Shown in pieces: positions 57,701-64,000 of a stretch of DNA of 64,000 nt. The position numbers were made by a program, and so were the translations under genes. How positions within the stretch are numbered: position 1 is the stretch's first letter; each line of letters starts with the position of its first letter. Source of the DNA: a virus. The stretch is from IMG/VR virus record IMGVR_UViG_3300031551_000001, positions 1 through 64,000 of that record, one strand, 5' to 3'. Under the pieces are notes generated by a model. It was not told where the DNA came from. It did not search any database and was given only the letters and a program-made list of their open reading frames with translations.

Positions 57701-58413
57701 GTAAGACAAGTGCATTAATAACTATAAACGATATTACTGAAGGCATCATGGCGATGACGGACGTTCCTGAAGAATATGGGTTTCGTGTTGAGCAATTGGT
57801 AATTAATGCTGTTAAAGAGCTTAATTTACTTGTTCTTGATGAAGGAAGGGTAGTTGAAAAGAAAACAATGGACAGCAATTATCTTCTTGCTATGCCAAGT
57901 GATCTTGTACGCCTTAATGGAGCATGTATACCTGTTAATGGAGAATTATGGCCGCTTACCGTAGAGAGAAAGATAGTACCCACCACCTCATTGACAGATG
58001 GGGCAGTGACGCTTGATAGCGATGACGGAGAAGGGGTAGATTTAGTAAAAGAAGGAACCGGGTTTGCATCGAGAGGTGGAGTTAACTTACATGGATATGT
58101 ATTCCCTGATTATGCAAAAAGAAGATTTGTATTTAGAAATGTGAATAGATCGGAAGTTCTTTTGGATTATAAAACGAGTGGAATTGAATTAACAGGAATC
58201 ACATACATACCAACTCATGCAAAATCTGCCATTAATGCTTATGTTCGTCTTTATCTTGAAATGAATAAATTAAAACCAAATTTTGAAATTGTATATGGTT
58301 TCCGTGATGAATATGAAAGACAAAAAGATATTTGCAGGGGAGTAAAATTTAATATGTATGAATTTCTGGATGCTATGTATAGAACAATGATACCAACTAT
58401 CGGAAGATTATGA
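57697..58413 (+). CDS. Hypothetical tail/ring protein, 238 aa
   Basis: Starts MSKTSALITINDITEGIM, contains LLVLDEGRVVEKKTM, and ends YRTMIPTIGRL. Coupled to the 1121-aa gene. Likely a ring/neck protein by position. Confidence 0.6.
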   Translation: MSKTSALITINDITEGIMAMTDVPEEYGFRVEQLVINAVKELNLLVLDEGRVVEKKTMDSNYLLAMPSDLVRLNGACIPVNGELWPLTVERKIVPTTSLTDGAVTLDSDDGEGVDLVKEGTGFASRGGVNLHGYVFPDYAKRRFVFRNVNRSEVLLDYKTSGIELTGITYIPTHAKSAINAYVRLYLEMNKLKPNFEIVYGFRDEYERQKDICRGVKFNMYEFLDAMYRTMIPTIGRL

Positions 58414-61400
58414 ATGATTTCAGGGATGTAATAAATTTTATTGAAGGTGGTCTTAATTATGATGACGACCTTATTGTTATACCTCCGGGACAAAGCAGAA
58501 ACATGAGAAATATTGTTTCTACTGATGACTCTAATTTTAATGTAAAAACAAACCTTAAAGGAAACACATTAAGAAGCACTGCTGTTGGGGGTGGTGCATT
58601 TACTTATCCTGCCGGAGTGTTAAAGGTTATAGGATTTGTAGAAGATAAGGAAGATAAGGCGGGAATATTTTTTGTTTATTCAAGCACAGGCAAACATAGT
58701 ATTATCAAATATTATTCAGATGTTAACCAACTTGAGTATATTGTCAATGGCGCCACTTATGGTTCCTTATTGAATTTTGCTTCCGATTCTTTTATAGATG
58801 CTGTAATAATAGGTAATGAAGATGATAAACAACTTGTTTGGGTTGATGGGAATAATAACGAACCAAGGTCTTGTCTTATTGATAGTGATATTTATGTTTC
58901 TTCAGATGTTTTAAGTTATTACAGAAAACCTCTTCTTTCAGAGGTAAACGTTATATATATTGATACAAATCTTAATAAGAACAACCTTAAAGGAAAGCTT
59001 TTCCAATTTGCTATAAGAAAAAAATTTCTGATAGACAATTCATTTTCTGTATTAAGTCCTTATACTAAAATTCCTATTCCTCAGAATGATGAGAATCCAA
59101 GCGGAAGATTTACTACAATAGCTAAAAATAATGTTATAGCCGTATCTTTCGTTGATCCGGGGGAGTTAAATGTAGAATATGAATTATGTTACAGAATTAT
59201 TGATATAGGTTTGGGGGCTCCGAGTGATTGGTATATTTCAGGTGTTAAAATGCAGCATAGTGGTATTAATGCTTATTTTAATTTTACAAATGATGAGACA
59301 GGAGTTTTACTAGAAAGTACTGAGTCGGACAGGGTTTATGATTATGTGCCGGATTATGCAAATCATGTAGCAACCATAGATTCTAATCAGGTTGTATTTG
59401 GGGGAGTTACTGAGGGATATGACAACATGGACCTAGATGATGTAGATGTTACTTTAACGGGTAGTGTGGTTACATTGACAACATCTATAGTCACAACCAT
59501 AACAAAGAGCACTACAATAGCCCACAGTGCACCCCGTGAAAGATTTTATGTAACCAAAGATACAGATGATGATTATTATTATTTGGTTGTTGTAAGTGGC
59601 GGGGCACAGGGTGTTTTCAGTTATGCAAACACCGAAGGGGTAACGGATGATGATGTGAGATATTATCTCATTGCTCAAATAGGTAATCTAGCAAATGTAA
59701 GCACCATGGGTTCTGCTGATGATTATATAGACGTGACAAATACAACGGGTTCTGATTTATTGGTTAGTTTATTTGTAATTAAGGCAGGAGTAAAACAGCC
59801 ATCCTTTAAATTAGGCTCTAAACAATTTTTCGGAATCCAATATTTAAGAAATGGGAAACCATTTTATGTAACGGGGAACACAGATTATGACTCAACAAAC
59901 AATCCATTCGTATTTGACGTTCCAGAGGGAACAGGTGTTGGTTATTCCAATAGATTCAACAATTTTTACTATAGAATTAAATGGGAAATTAATCATAGTC
60001 CACCTGAATTAGCTACTCATTGGCAATGGGTATATCTTGGAAATAATATTGATTATCATGAAGTTTATCTGGTAAGTAAGGAAGATGATGTAACTCATGA
60101 GGGAGATTTCACTCTTTTATCTAAAAGCATGATTTCTAATTTTAAATTAGCTTATGGAGATGATATAAATTATGGATTTGATATACAAAAGGGAGATAGA
60201 ATAAGATTTTCTGGTTTTTTTGCTAATGGTGATTATGTACATATCCCGCAAGTAGAAATGTTTCAGGACAGCGTATTTGATTACGAGGTATTGGCCGTTG
60301 ATGACGATTATATCAAAATTCAGAATATAGAAAGAGAATCATTTTTTGATTCAAATGATTTCTTTTATGTACAGGCTTACAGATTTAAGGGAATAAGCGA
60401 AACAGCAGGAATTTATCAGGCAATTTCACCGGTATATGAAATTTATACTTCTGGGGTAAACCGGTATCACAGAGGAGATGATAATGATCAAACAGCGATT
60501 CATGCGGCGGATGGATATTTTAATTCTTATTTTGGAAATTGTTTTAAACAATATACGGTATTTGTAAATGAAAGTAATGCTGATGAATATACCTCGCTTA
60601 AATCAGCGTTTGGGTGGATGGAAAATCACAATGCATCTCTTTTATATGACTCCAATATTCAGTCTTTCGGGAAGACCAATATATTGAATGAATTTGCGGA
60701 AAGAAGAACGTGGAATAAAATAAGGTGGGGAGGCATGTATCTTGATGAATCTGGCATAAATTATATGAGAAGTTTTGGTTATATAGACGAAAAACCTCTA
60801 GATGATCGAAACGGTCAGATTACAAAACTTGAACAACTGGGAGATACATTGAAAGCATATCAGGAAAGAAAAACAACATCTTTTTATCTGAAAGCAAAAT
60901 CATCTGTTAATCCTGATGGTTCATTAACTTATGTATTTAGTAACGATGTAATGTCTGACGGAAGACAAAGCATAACTGATTATGGCTGTACTCATTTTTC
61001 CAGCTATGTAAAGAATGTGAGAGGAGCATATTTTTTTGATATTATTAATGCAGTAGTAATAAAAGACACTCAGGGTGGGTTAGTCCCAATATCAGATATA
61101 AAAATGCATACTTATTTCAAGGATAAGGCAAGGGCAATTTTAGAATATGGTATATCTGATGTAGATATACTTGGCGGATGGGATGAAGATTTGGATATAT
61201 ATTTTATTACTTTCAGGGTTCCGGGGGACTCTCAGAGTTCCATTAATGAAACAATAGGATTTTTTGAGAGTAAAGACAGGTGGGAATGTTTTTGTGATTT
61301 TATACCCGAATATTATGGAAAGATTTCAGGTTTTACGGCACTTGCTTTTCATGAGGGCACATTATATACCCAGAACACAAATTCCACAAGAAATAATTTC

Positions 61401-61775
61401 TTCGGAGTACAATATGGTTCTATAATTGATGTAATAGCAAAAGGAAATCCGTCTGTGGTGAAAACATGGGAATCTATATCCATTATTTCAAGTGGGCAGT
61501 GGTCACCGTCTACTAATGGAGATATAGAAATCACAATTCCGTCTCTTATGCAATCAAGGTTGGTTGCTGGCAAGTTCAAGCAGCAGGAAGGAATATACAA
61601 ATCGGAGTTCCTGAGAAACGCTTTAGATGGAAATAGTAACTTTGTAAGAAATAGACTTCAGACGGGTCATGTTTTGAGGGGGAATGTAGTAAGGATTAGA
61701 TTACGCAATTCGGACACTTCTGAAGCTAATATAAGAATGGTAATAATTAACAGTAAAGTAAGCGATAATGGCTAA
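58410..61775 (+). CDS. Large tail stabilisation/nozzle-like protein, 1121 aa
   Basis: MNDFRDVINFIEGGLNYDDD at the N-terminus is of the kind seen in the long stabilisation protein of crAss-like podoviruses, though this is memory, not alignment. Beta-rich throughout with Asp/Tyr-dense loops, one central Thr-rich segment (SVVTLTTSIVTTITKSTTI). Position after the ring genes fits the DNA-retaining tail nozzle. Confidence 0.6.
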   Translation: MNDFRDVINFIEGGLNYDDDLIVIPPGQSRNMRNIVSTDDSNFNVKTNLKGNTLRSTAVGGGAFTYPAGVLKVIGFVEDKEDKAGIFFVYSSTGKHSIIKYYSDVNQLEYIVNGATYGSLLNFASDSFIDAVIIGNEDDKQLVWVDGNNNEPRSCLIDSDIYVSSDVLSYYRKPLLSEVNVIYIDTNLNKNNLKGKLFQFAIRKKFLIDNSFSVLSPYTKIPIPQNDENPSGRFTTIAKNNVIAVSFVDPGELNVEYELCYRIIDIGLGAPSDWYISGVKMQHSGINAYFNFTNDETGVLLESTESDRVYDYVPDYANHVATIDSNQVVFGGVTEGYDNMDLDDVDVTLTGSVVTLTTSIVTTITKSTTIAHSAPRERFYVTKDTDDDYYYLVVVSGGAQGVFSYANTEGVTDDDVRYYLIAQIGNLANVSTMGSADDYIDVTNTTGSDLLVSLFVIKAGVKQPSFKLGSKQFFGIQYLRNGKPFYVTGNTDYDSTNNPFVFDVPEGTGVGYSNRFNNFYYRIKWEINHSPPELATHWQWVYLGNNIDYHEVYLVSKEDDVTHEGDFTLLSKSMISNFKLAYGDDINYGFDIQKGDRIRFSGFFANGDYVHIPQVEMFQDSVFDYEVLAVDDDYIKIQNIERESFFDSNDFFYVQAYRFKGISETAGIYQAISPVYEIYTSGVNRYHRGDDNDQTAIHAADGYFNSYFGNCFKQYTVFVNESNADEYTSLKSAFGWMENHNASLLYDSNIQSFGKTNILNEFAERRTWNKIRWGGMYLDESGINYMRSFGYIDEKPLDDRNGQITKLEQLGDTLKAYQERKTTSFYLKAKSSVNPDGSLTYVFSNDVMSDGRQSITDYGCTHFSSYVKNVRGAYFFDIINAVVIKDTQGGLVPISDIKMHTYFKDKARAILEYGISDVDILGGWDEDLDIYFITFRVPGDSQSSINETIGFFESKDRWECFCDFIPEYYGKISGFTALAFHEGTLYTQNTNSTRNNFFGVQYGSIIDVIAKGNPSVVKTWESISIISSGQWSPSTNGDIEITIPSLMQSRLVAGKFKQQEGIYKSEFLRNALDGNSNFVRNRLQTGHVLRGNVVRIRLRNSDTSEANIRMVIINSKVSDNG

Positions 61776-62667
61776 AGAAAGAAGTGATACTGGCAGCATA
61801 GGAGGAGGTTTCAGGTCATTTCTGGGATCAATGCCGTGGTCGGCAATTATCCAGATGATTAATCAGGAGGGGGAAGCATCCAGGGGAAGAAGAGAAGCTT
61901 ATGATCCCTCTACAGGACAATTTTATGATAGTAATCGCGTAGAAACAGGGTATGGGCTTGGTGCTACATTCGCACCACATAAGGCTTTATCAGACCCAGA
62001 TGTAGCACCTATAGATAAATGGATGACAGGAATATTGGGATTAGGGGCACTTTCTTATTTTACCGGCGGAGGGAAAAGGTATCGTGAAAGAAAAGAGGCA
62101 AGACTGAAAGAACAGACAGAAAAAGCACATGAAATATTCAGAAACGCTCCTAAGTATGAAATACCGCAGGAAGCTCTGGATATTTTAGAAATGTCACAAG
62201 AAGGAGCACAAAAAGCTCGCGGATATACTGAGAAGGCTCTTGGTCTTGCAAGGGAAGCAACAGAAAGCGAAATGCCGGGCATGGGTATAATAAAAGAAGA
62301 CATTCTTTCCTCAGGAGCAAATGTGGCCAGTAATATTTCTAGGAGTGGAAATATTAATGATTTAACTGAAGTACACAGAGCAACTACAAGTTCTCTTCAG
62401 AAATTACACTCACAGAATGTAGCTTATAAAGACAGAGCGAGTAAAGATTTACAGAGCACAATGATGGGGGCAGCACAGAATGAGGTAGCTGCCGCGAATC
62501 TACAGATAAAGGGGTTGAGTAGCATGGTTGATCAAAAAGAGCAAGCTTTTCAAATCAATTACTTAGACCCCAGATATAACGAGTTGCAATATGATTTGAT
62601 ACAACTTGGTAATCAGATGGCGTTGTCCAATTCAAGTGGTGGTTTTTTAAGTGGAATGTTTAATTAA
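61768..62667 (+). CDS. Internal virion/ejection protein, paralog 1, 299 aa
   Basis: Gly/Ala-rich N-terminus with LGLGALSYFTGGGKRYRERK, then a long helical region. Shares 'Y.IPQEALDI', 'AAxExxIKG' and 'EQ.FQIN.LDP' with the next gene, so the pair arose by duplication. Helical, Ala/Gln-rich segments fit ejection or cargo proteins. Overlaps the previous gene by 8 nt. Confidence 0.65.
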   Translation: MAKERSDTGSIGGGFRSFLGSMPWSAIIQMINQEGEASRGRREAYDPSTGQFYDSNRVETGYGLGATFAPHKALSDPDVAPIDKWMTGILGLGALSYFTGGGKRYRERKEARLKEQTEKAHEIFRNAPKYEIPQEALDILEMSQEGAQKARGYTEKALGLAREATESEMPGMGIIKEDILSSGANVASNISRSGNINDLTEVHRATTSSLQKLHSQNVAYKDRASKDLQSTMMGAAQNEVAAANLQIKGLSSMVDQKEQAFQINYLDPRYNELQYDLIQLGNQMALSNSSGGFLSGMFN

Positions 62668-62677
62668 ATAAAATGTT

Positions 62678-63346
62678 ATGAGAGCAAGTGCACCCGAAGG
62701 ATATGAGAGGAATCCTCTTTCTTATATGGTTCCTATTGAAAAGGAAAAAGAATCTAATAGAATGTTTGAATCAGGAGAAGGATTCCACTTTAAACTTTCT
62801 GATACGATTAATCCTTATAAGTACAGAATTCCACAGGAGGCTTTAGATATAATGAGTACTTATGAAGAATCAGCAGATTATCTCAGGGATACTTCTCAGG
62901 AAATGACTGATATAGCTAATTATAATAGAAATTTAGCAGAAGTTCGGGGAATGGGTGGATTGGGTGCGGATATATCTCAGGCAGAATCAAATGTGATGGG
63001 GAGGGCTGTTTCTGTTGGCGGTGCATCCACATCTTCTATGGGAATAGCAAGTGAGTTGAGAAGTCAAAGTATAAGTTCTATGAGAGATGCAGCCATACAA
63101 GCACAAGCATCAAGACAACAAAAAGAAGAAGAATATAAAAACACTGTATTAAGTCAAGGGGGGGCAGAAATAGCTGCTTCTGAAATGGAAATTAAAGGAA
63201 AACAAGAAATGTTAAGGCAGAGAGAACAGGAATTTCAGATTAATGTTCTTGATCCTTATTATTTTAAACAACAAAAGGAATTAATTGAATTAAGTAAACA
63301 ACCGGAAAGCGGGGGTCTTAGTTTTTTAAATCCTAAAAACTGGTAA
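62678..63346 (+). CDS. Internal virion/ejection protein, pa paralog 2, 222 aa
   Basis: Shares YRIPQEALDIM, AASEMEIKGKQEM and EFQINVLDPYY with paralog 1, in the same order, but lacks its Gly-rich N-terminal region. Mostly helical with Ala/Ser patches. Probably a related structural or cargo protein. Confidence 0.65.
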   Translation: MRASAPEGYERNPLSYMVPIEKEKESNRMFESGEGFHFKLSDTINPYKYRIPQEALDIMSTYEESADYLRDTSQEMTDIANYNRNLAEVRGMGGLGADISQAESNVMGRAVSVGGASTSSMGIASELRSQSISSMRDAAIQAQASRQQKEEEYKNTVLSQGGAEIAASEMEIKGKQEMLRQREQEFQINVLDPYYFKQQKELIELSKQPESGGLSFLNPKNW

Positions 63347-63350
63347 TAAT

Positions 63351-64000
63351 ATGCCCGTACGAACACCAAAATTGGATTTTTCTTTTTTAGATCAACGAAG
63401 TTTGATCTATCAGGATCGCATTAACAGGAGTCGTCTGTTGGGTGATATAGCGCAGGGTGTTATAGGCGCTGTTCAGGAAGGAGCTAGGTATAAAAGAGCA
63501 CAAGAAATAAAAAGTCAAGCTGAGTTAGCAGAAGCAATGGCCTTTGATACTAATATTACCGGAGATCATATTATTGACACAAAACTCACTCAATGGTATA
63601 ACGATTATTTAAAAGAACCAGGAACAGCTCTCTTGTATGATAAAAAGGGGAAAATAACTGGTGTAGATAAAATTGCTTTAAAAACAAAACAAAAAGAGTT
63701 TATGCGAATAGCTAATTTCTGGAAGAATGAATTTTTAGCTGATGTAAATAATGCAAAAAAAACCTCTTTTTCTTCACAGAATCAGGGTTTATATGATTAT
63801 GATGGAGATGAAATACAAAGAGTTTATGATGATTTAATGAATGATAGATTGAATTTGGCTGATGGCCCGGCTTATTATAATAAAATTTATGCAGATAAAT
63901 ATGATACAGGACAGTATTTTGTCAGCATGAGGCCAATTGACCCTTCTGTGACAGTAGAAAAAATATTAGCTGAATTTCAGAAAGCAACAAAAAGACCTAT
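63351..64000 (+). CDS. Partial large virion protein, N-terminal part
   Basis: Starts MPVRTPKLDFSFLDQRSLIY and runs off the window (216 codons visible). Helical with Tyr/Asp-rich stretches (DYDGDEIQRVYDDLMNDRLN). Its place after ejection-type genes, where crAss-like phages have very large cargo proteins, suggests one of those. Not a tape measure by any visible signature. Confidence 0.65.
   Translation, partial: MPVRTPKLDFSFLDQRSLIYQDRINRSRLLGDIAQGVIGAVQEGARYKRAQEIKSQAELAEAMAFDTNITGDHIIDTKLTQWYNDYLKEPGTALLYDKKGKITGVDKIALKTKQKEFMRIANFWKNEFLADVNNAKKTSFSSQNQGLYDYDGDEIQRVYDDLMNDRLNLADGPAYYNKIYADKYDTGQYFVSMRPIDPSVTVEKILAEFQKATKRP

Noticed and set aside
1-64000. CRISPR array
   Set aside because: No set of regularly spaced direct repeats was seen. 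The six gene-end repeats are far apart.
1-64000. Alternative genetic code
   Set aside because: Genes close normally on TAA, TAG and TGA, and the conserved genes are open without in-frame stops.

Overview
The window looks like part of a large tailed-phage genome (or prophage) infecting a Bacteroidota host. The DNA is AT-rich and gene-dense, with many ATGA start/stop overlaps. Many transcription units begin with the Bacteroidota promoter signature (-7 TAnnTTTG, in the best cases with a -33 TTTG 17-20 nt upstream). The virion module has a large terminase of 764 aa, a portal of 822 aa, a scaffold-like protein, a major capsid candidate and a 1121-aa tail protein. That order and those sizes resemble crAss-like (Crassvirales-type) podoviruses. 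This affiliation is an inference from gene sizes and order, not from a database comparison. The genome continues beyond both edges: the first and last genes are cut.

Layout. (1) 1-15.6 kb, minus strand: an early-type region of about 45 mostly tiny genes (membrane peptides, zinc-ribbon and SEC-C proteins, an AAA ATPase, an Imm5-like alanine-rich protein, a C5-cytosine methyltransferase-like protein). It is interrupted by structured intergenic elements and by a 1.1-kb non-coding, G-rich region at about 10.72-11.84 kb. (2) 15.86-16.79 kb: a small plus-strand operon (Lar-like, DUF2158-like). (3) 16.84-28.3 kb, minus strand: a second cytosine methyltransferase followed by a glycan-modification island. 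The island holds a 962-aa four-domain glycosyltransferase fusion, GT25-like, GT9-like, DUF5672-like and Stealth-like proteins, a SAM methyltransferase, an NAD-dependent sugar epimerase and a metallophosphatase. (4) 28.4-32.5 kb, minus strand: HD hydrolase, XRE regulator, HU/IHF protein, DnaA-domain-IV-like protein, proteasome-like Ntn hydrolase and DHH phosphoesterase. (5) 32.6-35.45 kb: a plus-strand cassette with an adenine/cytosine-N methyltransferase and an IS605-type tnpB inserted in otherwise minus-strand DNA. It ends inside an HNH nuclease gene. (6) 36.3-41.7 kb, plus strand: small genes, a 3'-5' exonuclease, a PD-(D/E)XK-like nuclease, a primase-like Toprim protein and a GroES-like protein. 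(7) 41.7-64 kb, plus strand: packaging, capsid and tail genes, including two tail-region proteins that carry bacterial export signals.

How it fits together. The plus-strand right half is the late virion programme, with short promoter leaders before the terminase, portal, scaffold and tail blocks and hairpin terminators between some of them. The left half is the host-interaction and regulatory half. It contains most of the possibly undescribed material. The main items are three candidate non-coding RNA units (about 2.64-3.05, 14.45-14.63 and 34.04-34.16 kb). There is also a six-copy repeat placed at the 3' ends of genes. Several GC-rich hairpin elements lie between genes, and a G-run non-coding region could be an origin. 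The phage-encoded glycan locus is large enough to remodel a host surface polysaccharide.
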